Source: Patescibacteria group bacterium (GTDB taxonomy: Bacteria > Patescibacteriota > Minisyncoccia > Phycocordibacterales > XYD1-FULL-46-19). From it: a stretch of DNA of 23,004 nt. Of this stretch, positions 8,137 through 14,882 are shown in pieces (positions within the stretch are counted from its first letter, which is position 1; the number at the start of each line of letters is the position of its first letter). The notes beneath the pieces are model-generated. The model was given only the letters and a program-made list of their open reading frames with translations. It made no database searches and was not told the origin of the DNA. The stretch lies in contig JAUPVZ010000019.1 in the NCBI GenBank assembly GCA_030916795.1, positions 1 to 23,004 on the forward strand, written 5' to 3'. Made by a program: the position numbers and the translations under genes.

Positions 8137-8144
8137 AAGGAGGT
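8137..8144 (+). promoter_or_regulatory. Perfect Shine-Dalgarno sequence (AAGGAGGT)
   Basis: AAGGAGGT ends 3 nt before ATG 8148. It is the only full-length SD found before any gene here; nearly all others have only A/T-rich sequence upstream. Confidence 0.85.
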
Positions 8145-8147
8145 TGT

Positions 8148-8390
8148 ATGATAACCAACGAGAGGGCGGGGCAAATTGCTCTGCTGGTAGTGCAGCAGTT
8201 AGTGGCAAATGGTGGATGGATGATGCCAGCCATCTTACCCAGAGCGCTTGAGGAGCTTGAGGGGGTCGGCGAGGTTGGAAGCGGTGAGGCGAGTGCCTTC
8301 CTCGGGCATCTACTTTCGGGAAGGTCAAAGGATACTAAGCCGGAAGAGGGTTCTATTCTTGTCCGTAGGGGCAATGAAGAGAGGAAATAG
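8148..8390 (+). CDS. Hypothetical 80-aa protein in an isolated, strongly driven unit
   Basis: No family is recognised. The product is soluble, with no signal peptide. It has a predicted helical N half (QIALLVVQQLVANGGWMMPA), a Gly/Glu-rich centre (LEELEGVGEVGSGEASAF) and a charged tail ending RRGNEERK. Coding status rests on the signals around it: consensus promoter, perfect SD at good spacing, and a strong terminator directly behind the stop. Four of its six arginines are AGG and one is AGA, unlike the CGN-rich neighbours, and it uses many GAG and GGG codons, which suggests separate ancestry, perhaps phage or plasmid. It appears built for high expression. A regulatory RNA embedded in the same transcript is a less likely alternative. 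Confidence 0.72.
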   Translation: MITNERAGQIALLVVQQLVANGGWMMPAILPRALEELEGVGEVGSGEASAFLGHLLSGRSKDTKPEEGSILVRRGNEERK

Positions 8391-8406
8391 TATAGGTCGT
8401 CGGTTC

Positions 8407-8441
8407 AACCGGTAGGGCGCGTAGCGCCCTACCGGTTTTCT
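8407..8441 (+). terminator. Intrinsic terminator after the 80-aa gene
   Basis: A perfect 14-bp inverted repeat (8407-8420 and 8424-8437), GC-rich with loop GTA, is followed by TTTTC. It lies 16 nt after the stop and ends the isolated unit. Confidence 0.88.
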
Positions 8442-8482
8442 ATTATCTTAAATTTTGGATTTTTTTATGTTAGACTCAAAAT

Positions 8483-9226
8483 ATGAACGAAACTAAAGAG
8501 ACAAAACAAGAGCGAGATGCTCGCAAAGAAGCGGCTCGCACCACCCGCCGGATTGGCTGGGTTATATTTTTAGCAGTTATGGGCGTATTGGTAGTGTTTG
8601 GTGGGGTTTGGCTTAGTACTAAAAATGAAACTGGGGACAGTAATACGGGTGTGGTAGAGGCTATTTCTGCCACCGACCATGTCCGGGGGGAAACCACTAA
8701 TCCCAAAGCAATTTTGATAGAATACAGCGACTTTGAATGCCCTGCTTGTGCTGATTATGAACCATATCTTCAAGATATTTTAGATGAGTATGGGTCTAAA
8801 GGTTTGGCTCTTGTTTATCGACATTATCCATTACCTCAACATAGTAAAGCGTTGATTATGGCCAAGGCCAGTGAAGCGGCGGGGGCGCAGGGCAAGTTCT
8901 GGGAAATGCATGATTTGATTTTTGAATCCCAAGAAACTTGGACAAAAGTGACTGCTACCGAAGCTGATACTATGATTGAGAGTCTTGCCAAAAAACTCAA
9001 TCTAGATTTGGTCAAGTTTAAGACTGACTTAAACAGCCAAACCGCGGAAGATAAAATAAAGGCCGATATTGCCAGCGCCCAAAAGGCCCGAGTGTTGGGA
9101 ACGCCAACTTTTTTCCTAAATGGTAAAGAGATTAACCCTGGGACCAGTGATAATTTTGCGCGACTGATCGGCGAAGCTCTCACCGCTACCACTACTAACA
9201 ATGTCACTTCAGAATTGGCTAAATAA
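8483..9226 (+). CDS. Membrane-anchored DsbA-family thiol oxidoreductase
   Basis: DsbA-type proteins introduce disulfides into exported proteins. The 247-aa product has a highly charged cytoplasmic N terminus (1-23), one membrane anchor (about 24-44), a linker, and a thioredoxin-fold domain of the DsbA/DSBA_oxidored type. The active site is CPAC at 86-89 in YSDFECPAC, followed by the inserted helical domain (residues about 120-195) and the cis-proline loop GTPTFF (Pro208). Acting outside the membrane fits the anchor. The following VKOR gene is the usual reoxidising partner and overlaps its 3' end if started at ATG 9201. No SD is present at ATG 8483. Isomerase activity cannot be excluded. Confidence 0.93.
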   Translation: MNETKETKQERDARKEAARTTRRIGWVIFLAVMGVLVVFGGVWLSTKNETGDSNTGVVEAISATDHVRGETTNPKAILIEYSDFECPACADYEPYLQDILDEYGSKGLALVYRHYPLPQHSKALIMAKASEAAGAQGKFWEMHDLIFESQETWTKVTATEADTMIESLAKKLNLDLVKFKTDLNSQTAEDKIKADIASAQKARVLGTPTFFLNGKEINPGTSDNFARLIGEALTATTTNNVTSELAK

Positions 9227-9236
9227 ACAAGATTAG

Positions 9237-9662
9237 CTCGGGCGCAGCCGACTATTACTGACGGTTATATTTTTCTCCTTTTTAGGTGTGCTGGACACTA
9301 GTTATTTGTTGGCGGAAAAAATATTGGGTGGGACAGTAAAATGTATTGCGGTCCAGGGTTGTGACACGGTCTTGCAGAGCTCTTATTCGGTGCTGTTTGG
9401 CTTTGTGCCAGCGTCGCTCGCCGGTTTTGGGTTCTACTTGGTGGTATTAATGACGGCAACCTATTTGTGGAGCAAGAGAAATATTGCCGAAAAAGGGGAA
9501 TATCTTTTGCTGGCTCTAGCGATTGTCGGAATAATTTTTTCGGCTTGGTTTTTCTATGTTCAAGCGGTGGTATTGGATGCCTATTGTACCTATTGTCTGA
9601 TTTCCGCCATTAATACCATCATTATTTTAGGAGCGATGGTAATACTGAAGATAAAGAGCTAA
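9237..9662 (+). CDS. VKOR-family membrane oxidoreductase; natural start unresolved because of an upstream in-frame TAG
   Basis: VKOR homologues reoxidise DsbA-type proteins and pass electrons to quinones. The frame shows the conserved Cys pair CIAVQGC, the SSYSVLFGFVPASLAGFGFY segment, and the quinone-site CTYC motif near the end, with four or five membrane segments. The first segment (RLLLTVIFFSFLGVLDTSYLL) is encoded upstream of the first GTG (9288), so a GTG 9288 start would remove it. Reading upstream, a natural ATG exists at 9201, inside the dsbA 3' end, but codon 12 is TAG (9234-9236). Between TAG and GTG 9288 only the rare start CTG 9258 is available. The coordinates given here begin at the first codon after TAG. 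Product identity is firm; translation of the N terminus is not. Confidence 0.85.
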   Translation, partial: LGRSRLLLTVIFFSFLGVLDTSYLLAEKILGGTVKCIAVQGCDTVLQSSYSVLFGFVPASLAGFGFYLVVLMTATYLWSKRNIAEKGEYLLLALAIVGIIFSAWFFYVQAVVLDAYCTYCLISAINTIIILGAMVILKIKS

Positions 9663-9663
9663 A

Positions 9664-9709
9664 CTCCCCCAACAAAAAATCGGCTGCGGCCGATTTTTTG
9701 TTGGGGGAG
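9664..9709. terminator. Long intrinsic terminator after VKOR
   Basis: This is a perfect 21-bp inverted repeat (9664-9684 and 9689-9709) with loop TGCG, combining C/G-rich base, A/T middle and a CGGC/GCCG top, immediately after the VKOR stop. Its T-run lies inside the stem. Confidence 0.88.
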
Positions 9710-9802
9710 GGTGGTTTTAGCTTGTGGTTTAAGGTTAATAAGCTCGCCAGCTTGCCTTTTTGATTTTAATGTTTTTTGGCTGGGTACTTATCAACAGAAA
9801 AT

Positions 9803-9831
9803 TTGGTTGGTCGGTGTTTGAGTAATATAAT
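9803..9831 (+). promoter_or_regulatory. Predicted promoter of the ribonucleotide reductase gene
   Basis: TTGGTT (9803-9808), a 17-nt spacer and TATAAT (9826-9831) lie 39 nt before ATG 9871. No convincing NrdR box pair or riboswitch was recognised by eye in 9713-9870. Confidence 0.5.
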
Positions 9832-9870
9832 GTTCGTTACCAATTATAAATTTTTACTCTAAATTTTAAT

Positions 9871-12177
9871 ATGTCACCAGAGTCACTAAAACTTACCGGT
9901 ATTACCAAGAGAAATGGAACAATTGTTCCATTTGATGAGGTAAAAATAAAGAATGCGATTGGCAAAGCCATGAAAGCTACCGGGGAGGGTGACGAACAGG
10001 CCGCCGAGAAAGTTTTGGCAACAGTTTTGGCCGAGCTAGCTAAAAACAAGGCCAATGTTGCCGGCAAAGACTATACCCCAGGGGTGGAAGAGATCCAAGA
10101 CTTGGTAGAAAAATCTTTAATCCTAGAACAATTTCCTACTGTCGCCAAGGCCTATATTTTATACCGCGAACGACGCGCTGAAGCTCGTCGTGAACATGGT
10201 GACATTCCAGAAAAAGTTAAAGATTTAGTAGACCGAAGTAAACAATATTTTCGCAATCCATTAGGTGAATTTGTCTATTATCGAACTTATGCTAATTGGA
10301 TTGAAGAAGAGGGGCGTCGCGAGACTTGGATAGAGACCGTGGGGCGATATATGAGTTTTATGAAAGAAAATTTGGGCACTCTTTTGAGTGAGACTGAATA
10401 TGAAGAGGTCGAGCAGGGTATTTTGAAACAAGAGGCTGTTCCTTCTATGCGTCTAATGCAGTTTGCAGGAAAAGCGGCTCGTACCACCAATGTTTGTGCT
10501 TATAACTGCTCATTTATTGCACCGACTAAGCTGGAAGATTTTGCCGAAATTATGTACGTGTCTATGTGTGGCACGGGCGCGGGCTATGCCGCTGAGAGCC
10601 AAAATATTCAACAGTTACCTATTATTATTCGACAATCGGGCGAAAAGTTGCCGACCCATATTGTGGATGATTCTAAAGAGGGTTGGTGCGATGCCCTGAC
10701 ATTAGGTCTTAAGACTTGGTATGCGGGCAAAGATATAGACTTTGATTTTTCTCAACTGCGACCAGCGGGAGCGCGACTAAAGACGATGGGGGGCAAATCC
10801 TCTGGTCAAGAACCTTTGCGCCAGCTACTGACCTTTGCTCGAGAGAGAATATTGCGTAAGCAAGGCAAACGTCTAGCCAATATTGATGCTCACGATATTA
10901 TCTGCAAGATTGGTGAAATTGTGGTGGCTGGTGGTGTGCGCCGCAGCGCTCTTATTTCCTTGTCTGATGTGGATGACAGAGATATTCGTGACGCCAAGAA
11001 AGGTTTGTTTTGGATTACTGACCCACAACGTAGCTTGGCGAACAACTCGGCGGTTTATAATGAAAAGCCCACCGCTTCTGATTTTCTAGAAGAGTGGACA
11101 GCTCTAGTAAAGTCGGGCACAGGCGAGCGAGGCATTTTCAATCGGGGCGGGTTAAAAACCACAATGCCGGAGCGTCGGCGTAAAATTTCGGCTGAACATT
11201 TTGATAAATTTGGCACCAATCCATGTGGCGAGATTATCTTGCGGTCAAAACAGTTTTGCAATTTGTCCGAAGTTGTAGCTCGCGCCGAAGATACGGAGGA
11301 GACTTTGCTTCGCAAGATTCGGATCGCTACTATTCTCGGTACTTACCAATCAACCTTGACCAAGTTCCGCTATTTGTCTGACGATTGGCGCAAAAACTGT
11401 GAGGAAGAACGCTTGCTTGGGGTTTCGATTACAGGAATGTGGGACTGTCCGGTGGTGCGGAAGGCGGAGACTTTGGCCAAAATGCGAGATTATGCCCTAG
11501 AAGTTAATCGGGAATATGCTAAACGTTTTGGGGTCAATGAGTCTACCTCAATTACTTGTGTTAAGCCGTCGGGCACTACTTCTCAAACTGTCGATTCGTC
11601 TTCGGGTATGCACGCCCGCCACTCGGCTTACTATATTCGTCGGATTCGTATTTCGGCAACAGACTCACTCTTTAAAATGCTCAGGGACCAAGGTGTGCCA
11701 TATAACCCAGAGGTGGGCCAGGCGATGGAAACAGCCACCACTTATGTTTTAGAATTTCCAGTCAAAGCGCCAGATAATAGCACTTTTAAAGATGATTTGT
11801 CGGCGATTGAACAACTCGAGTATTGGAAACTGGTCAAACAAAATTTTACCGACCATAATCCGTCGGTGACTATTTCGGTAGGGGAAACAGAATGGATTAT
11901 TGTCGCCAACTGGATTTATGAAAATTGGGACATGATTGGTGGGTTGTCTTTCTTGCCTCGCAGTGAACACGTTTATCAACTTGCCCCATACGAAGAGATT
12001 GATGAGGCTCGCTACAATGAATTGCTCAAGGGCTTTAGCGACATGGACTTTTCCAAGATTATGAGTTACGAGAAAAAAGACGAAACAGAAGTGAAAAAAG
12101 AATTGGCCTGTGCTGGCGGTACTTGTGAGATAGACATACCGGTTGATTTGGCAGCCAAAAGTCAAAGTAATTCCTAG
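9871..12177 (+). CDS. nrdJ: Class II (adenosylcobalamin-dependent) ribonucleoside-triphosphate reductase
   Basis: The enzyme reduces ribonucleotides to deoxyribonucleotides for DNA synthesis, using a cobalamin-generated thiyl radical. The 768-aa product has an N-terminal ATP-cone (about 7-105, KLTGITKRNGTIVPFDEVKI). The catalytic barrel has Cys213 in VCAYNCSF, the loop CGTGAGYAAES (233-243), GGVRRSALISL (354-364), and active-site NPCGEI with Cys452 and Glu454. Cys463 lies eleven residues on, as for Cys408/Cys419 of the monomeric Lactobacillus leichmannii enzyme. A C-terminal redox pair CAGGTC sits near 747-752. There is no glycyl-radical tail, so it is not NrdD. The cell must obtain B12; no synthesis or transport gene is visible here. 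ATG 9871 has no SD. Confidence 0.93.
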   Translation: MSPESLKLTGITKRNGTIVPFDEVKIKNAIGKAMKATGEGDEQAAEKVLATVLAELAKNKANVAGKDYTPGVEEIQDLVEKSLILEQFPTVAKAYILYRERRAEARREHGDIPEKVKDLVDRSKQYFRNPLGEFVYYRTYANWIEEEGRRETWIETVGRYMSFMKENLGTLLSETEYEEVEQGILKQEAVPSMRLMQFAGKAARTTNVCAYNCSFIAPTKLEDFAEIMYVSMCGTGAGYAAESQNIQQLPIIIRQSGEKLPTHIVDDSKEGWCDALTLGLKTWYAGKDIDFDFSQLRPAGARLKTMGGKSSGQEPLRQLLTFARERILRKQGKRLANIDAHDIICKIGEIVVAGGVRRSALISLSDVDDRDIRDAKKGLFWITDPQRSLANNSAVYNEKPTASDFLEEWTALVKSGTGERGIFNRGGLKTTMPERRRKISAEHFDKFGTNPCGEIILRSKQFCNLSEVVARAEDTEETLLRKIRIATILGTYQSTLTKFRYLSDDWRKNCEEERLLGVSITGMWDCPVVRKAETLAKMRDYALEVNREYAKRFGVNESTSITCVKPSGTTSQTVDSSSGMHARHSAYYIRRIRISATDSLFKMLRDQGVPYNPEVGQAMETATTYVLEFPVKAPDNSTFKDDLSAIEQLEYWKLVKQNFTDHNPSVTISVGETEWIIVANWIYENWDMIGGLSFLPRSEHVYQLAPYEEIDEARYNELLKGFSDMDFSKIMSYEKKDETEVKKELACAGGTCEIDIPVDLAAKSQSNS

Positions 12178-12187
12178 AGATAAAACT

Positions 12188-12230
12188 AAACAACCCCGCG
12201 GTCGCCTAGGTCGACCGCGGGGTTGTTTTT
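12188..12230. terminator. Intrinsic terminator after nrdJ
   Basis: A perfect 17-bp inverted repeat (12188-12204 and 12212-12228) with a CCCCGCGGTCG core and 7-nt loop ends in a T-run. The T-run overlaps the likely -35 of rnpB. Confidence 0.9.
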
Positions 12231-12250
12231 TCTCTCAAATATGTTACAAT
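12223..12250 (+). promoter_or_regulatory. Likely rnpB promoter overlapping the nrdJ terminator
   Basis: TTGTTT (12223-12228), a 16-nt spacer and TACAAT (12245-12250) place the start at about 12258-12260, just where helix P1 of RNase P RNA begins. Confidence 0.55.
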
Positions 12251-12259
12251 ATAAATAGG

Positions 12260-12903
12260 TTTGCTGGCGGATAATCGCTGTTTTTCTAACGAAAGACAGA
12301 GGAAAGTCCGAACACGTGCCCTGTGGAATAAAGAGTTTAAAGTTTAATATTATTACAGATTTGTTGTAACGGTCTGCGTCTGTCTGAAATATTTTGAACT
12401 TTTTATTCCACAGGGCAGGATGGTAGCAGGTAATGCCTGTCGCGCGCAAGCGCCGAGGTGCGAGCAGAGACGCCCGAGCCGAAAGGTAGAGGCACCCTTT
12501 GGGGTGAGTCTTTAGGGAAACCTAGAGATTGAAACGGCTAAATCCTTACCTACGTGCAAGACCGTACTTTAGAGGTTGGTTTCAACTTCTAATTTGTGTC
12601 GCTTGAGGTTGTTGGTGACGACAATCCCAGATAAATGGTTATCGCTGATTTTGTTCGAGAGCGAAGCGAGTGATTACAAAATCGCGACCCCGCCCTGATT
12701 TTGCATCGAAATACCACGTGAAGCGCGGGCGACGAATAGTCGCGACCCTTATCGGCCCAGCGCTTCGCCCATAAAGTATCTGCCTATTCGGCAGTCGCCC
12801 TGGGCAAGGTTTGTTGGAGGCAAAATCAGGGCTGGGTACTCGAAATTGTAGTCACGCTATGCGTGAACAATTTCGGTACAGAATTCGGCTTATAGCCAGC
12901 AAA
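12260..12903 (+). ncRNA. rnpB: RNase P RNA, enlarged (about 644 nt)
   Basis: This is the catalytic RNA that trims tRNA 5' ends. Ends are set by helix P1 (12260-12268 with 12895-12903). The hallmark GAGGAAAGTCC is at 12299-12309. The helix region CAGGTAATGCCTG follows near 12427, then the GGCTAAATCC...GTGCAAGACC core (about 12536-12572), a loop with GGT in GAGGTTGGTTTC that could bind tRNA CCA, GCTTGAG near 12601, AGATAAATGGTTATCGC (conserved region V, 12629-12645), and the ending ACAGAATTCGGCTTAT (12878-12893). Usual bacterial RNAs are about 350-420 nt. The extra length lies in two structured insertions: one after conserved region I (12318-12416) and one between region V and the ACAGAA end (about 12646-12877). 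The core motifs look intact, so function is likely. Confidence 0.93.
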
Positions 12904-12915
12904 TCTAAAATATAT

Positions 12916-12946
12916 GAAAAACCCCGCCTTCTCGGCGGGGTTTTTC
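12916..12946 (+). terminator. Intrinsic terminator of rnpB
   Basis: A perfect 13-bp inverted repeat (12916-12928 and 12934-12946), ACCCCGCC/GGCGGGGT core, loop TTCTC and T-run, lies 13 nt after the P1 3' strand. Confidence 0.92.
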
Positions 12947-12981
12947 TTTAAACTAGAGATTACTATCTAAATAATGGATTG

Positions 12982-12990
12982 TGATATAAT
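12982..12990 (+). promoter_or_regulatory. Extended -10 promoter element for the secreted protein gene
   Basis: TGATATAAT matches the TGnTATAAT extended -10 consensus, 31 nt before ATG 13022. No good -35 is visible. Confidence 0.5.
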
Positions 12991-13021
12991 TAAAATATTA
13001 TAAAATCTATTTTTTTATAAA

Positions 13022-14572
13022 ATGTCTCGTTCACTCAGTTTTATTGTTTTACTGTTATTGGTTTTGGGCGGCGTTTTTTCTACCCCTGTTTTTGCTCAAA
13101 AAAGTGTTATACAGCCCAAATTAACTATTCAGGAAGATGGTATTTCAACAGCACCCGGGCTTCCGCTATGGCCGTATTCTCAAAATAGAACTGTTACTTG
13201 GAAAGGAACTAACTTCGACGAAACTATTGTAGAATCGGTATCGGTAAACCTTGTCGCTCAAGATGGTTCTGGTAAAAGTCACTCTTTGTATTATAAAAGT
13301 AGAGGACAAAATAAAAATCTAAAGGTTTCAGGTAAGGTTCAATGGAAGGTGGGCGACAAATTACCTTCTGGTGAACAAATATCTCCTGGGCAATATAAGG
13401 CTACGGTTTCGGTGATTCAGGGGCGACATGAAGATAAAATTTCAGTTTCTGCTCAAACTAGAGTGTTTTTAATCAAAGCTCCAGTTAATGCCACGTGTCG
13501 AGTCTCAACCTTTATGGATAAGGCAAGTGCAGAAGAATTACTTGATTATGGAAGCGAGGATGACATGATATATTCTATCTTAGGGCTATTTCCTACCGTA
13601 ACACCAAGTATCCCAGAAGAGGGTATAGAGATAAAAGATGGTGAAAAAATTTCTTTTACGGCCACTGCGGATCCAGGCAGTCGGCTGTGGCTTTTTGCTG
13701 CCGGAACACTTGATGCTAATAACAATGTTGTTGGTAAACCAAAAATCTATGATATTGCAGGAAAAAAAACTGCTACCCATTCTTTTACTTGTAATGCCCC
13801 TGATAATATGGTGGTGATGGCTTTATCAATGAAAGAAGGATGTTTTGTGATGTTGGGTGCAGGTGAGGGTGGTGCCATTTCTTCAGAAAGGACTGATGAT
13901 GAATTTAATTATAGTATGGGTGATAGGGATACTTTTCTAGAATATGACCTATCTTATCGCCTGGTTGGTGATGAAGAACTTAAAATTACAGCTAAAGCCA
14001 ATTCTGGTTATGTTATAGATAAATTTGTGGTAGCCAGAGTTAAATCCATGAGTCCCAATAGTCCAAACAGTAAAACTTTTACACCAGTTTCAAATTCGTC
14101 GGGTAAACGAGAAGCGACAACTGGTTTAGTGTGTGGCAGGACTTCGACTGATACAGTAGGGATGGGATTCATTTTTGCTGGAGCTACTTTCAAAAAAGTG
14201 GGCGGTAATGAGCCCGGGGACAATGAAATTGGGGATATAAATGTCGGTGGAGCGGGGGCGCAGAGTGCAAGTGGACAGAAGCGGATTGTGACCTGGAAAG
14301 CTGGTAAAAATATAAAAAATGTAAATATAAGTGTTTGCAATAACACAACCAAGGTTTGTACTCCTCTAAAAAGTCTTAGTCCTAACGATAAAATAGAAGA
14401 AGTAACTTTACCTAAAACCACAAAACCAACCACCGTTTATATTCGGCTAACCAATTCGGCGGACGCTAGAATATTTAAAAATTCAACCGTTTTTACCTAT
14501 CAGTCTCACTTAGCTTGGAGTCATAGGATTAATAAACAGTTGGCCTCAATAATTAGTCTTTTTTCCAACTAG
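13022..14572 (+). CDS. Secreted protein with signal peptide and Ig-like beta-sandwich repeats
   Basis: The 516-aa product has a clear type I signal peptide: SRS, a hydrophobic core (8-18), then STPVFA with likely cleavage after Ala25. Residues about 30-150 look like a beta-sandwich of the Kre9/KNH (Ser-Thr-rich membrane-anchored) type, with TVTWKGTNFD early and VQWKVGDKLPSGEQISPGQY later. A similar start, RIVTWKAGKNIKNVNISV (421-438), opens a second, shorter C-terminal copy, so an internal duplication is likely. The middle part (155-395) is unrecognised. Six cysteines (159, 257, 274, 371, 439, 446) could form three disulfides. There is no C-terminal anchor or sortase motif, so it is probably released or loosely cell-bound. 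It stands alone between the rnpB terminator and a convergent regulator. Adhesion or surface function is only a guess. Confidence 0.75.
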   Translation: MSRSLSFIVLLLLVLGGVFSTPVFAQKSVIQPKLTIQEDGISTAPGLPLWPYSQNRTVTWKGTNFDETIVESVSVNLVAQDGSGKSHSLYYKSRGQNKNLKVSGKVQWKVGDKLPSGEQISPGQYKATVSVIQGRHEDKISVSAQTRVFLIKAPVNATCRVSTFMDKASAEELLDYGSEDDMIYSILGLFPTVTPSIPEEGIEIKDGEKISFTATADPGSRLWLFAAGTLDANNNVVGKPKIYDIAGKKTATHSFTCNAPDNMVVMALSMKEGCFVMLGAGEGGAISSERTDDEFNYSMGDRDTFLEYDLSYRLVGDEELKITAKANSGYVIDKFVVARVKSMSPNSPNSKTFTPVSNSSGKREATTGLVCGRTSTDTVGMGFIFAGATFKKVGGNEPGDNEIGDINVGGAGAQSASGQKRIVTWKAGKNIKNVNISVCNNTTKVCTPLKSLSPNDKIEEVTLPKTTKPTTVYIRLTNSADARIFKNSTVFTYQSHLAWSHRINKQLASIISLFSN

Positions 14573-14605
14573 TCTAGCCAATCTTCTGATAGTTAGAACC
14601 GAGGG

Positions 14606-14836
14606 TTAGGGCAAAAGCCGGCGGCCAGTTTTGTTGCTGCCCAATTTTTCTACCAGTTTTGCTACTTCGCCGGCTTGGTATAGACGGTAGTTGGTTTTGG
14701 GCTGACGGATGGCTGTCAGAATACCTTTTTTATCCCAAATTCTAATAGTACTCGGGCATTTGTGGAGGATTTCCGCCACTTCTTTGACCGACAGATATTG
14801 GGTATCAGTTTTGCTACTATTCGCAGATATTCTCAT
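14606..14836 (-). CDS. MerR-type helix-turn-helix DNA-binding protein
   Basis: The 76-aa product is a stand-alone DNA-binding domain. Residues 13-66 match the MerR/excisionase HTH: LSVKEVAEILHKCPSTIRIWDKKGIL (15-40) is helix-turn-helix plus recognition helix, then the wing RQPKTNYRLYQAGEVAKLVEKL. The effector and dimerisation helix of full MerR proteins is missing, so it is a mini-regulator or excisionase-like protein. It is convergent with the secreted-protein gene (33 nt apart) and divergent from the TPR membrane gene (46 nt apart). A 14-bp palindrome lies in the spacer of its own predicted promoter, where MerR proteins bind. ATG 14836 has no SD. Confidence 0.85.
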   Translation of the reverse strand: MRISANSSKTDTQYLSVKEVAEILHKCPSTIRIWDKKGILTAIRQPKTNYRLYQAGEVAKLVEKLGSNKTGRRLLP

Positions 14837-14840
14837 GATT

Positions 14841-14873
14841 TAGTATAATACTAGTAACTAATTAGTTAACCAA
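14841..14873. promoter_or_regulatory. Shared divergent promoter with palindromic operator
   Basis: On the minus strand TTGGTT (14873-14868), a 17-nt spacer and TATTAT (14850-14845) point at the MerR-like gene. On the plus strand TATAAT (14844-14849) points at the membrane gene at 14883. The two -10 boxes form an imperfect palindrome (14841-14853), and the perfect 14-bp palindrome TAACTAATTAGTTA (14855-14868) fills the minus-strand spacer and the plus-strand start region. Regulation by the neighbouring MerR-like protein is inferred. Confidence 0.6.
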
Positions 14874-14882
14874 ATATAAAAT

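Noticed and set aside
9713..9870. Cobalamin riboswitch before the B12-dependent reductase
   Set aside because: The 158-nt leader region lacks a recognisable B12-box and is too short for the usual aptamer plus promoter.
11749..12165. Minus-strand frame of 138 aa inside nrdJ
   Set aside because: Antisense shadow of the conserved reductase, with no own signals.
12186..12449. Minus-strand frame over the start of rnpB
   Set aside because: It lies across the nrdJ terminator and conserved RNase P RNA motifs; product resembles nothing.
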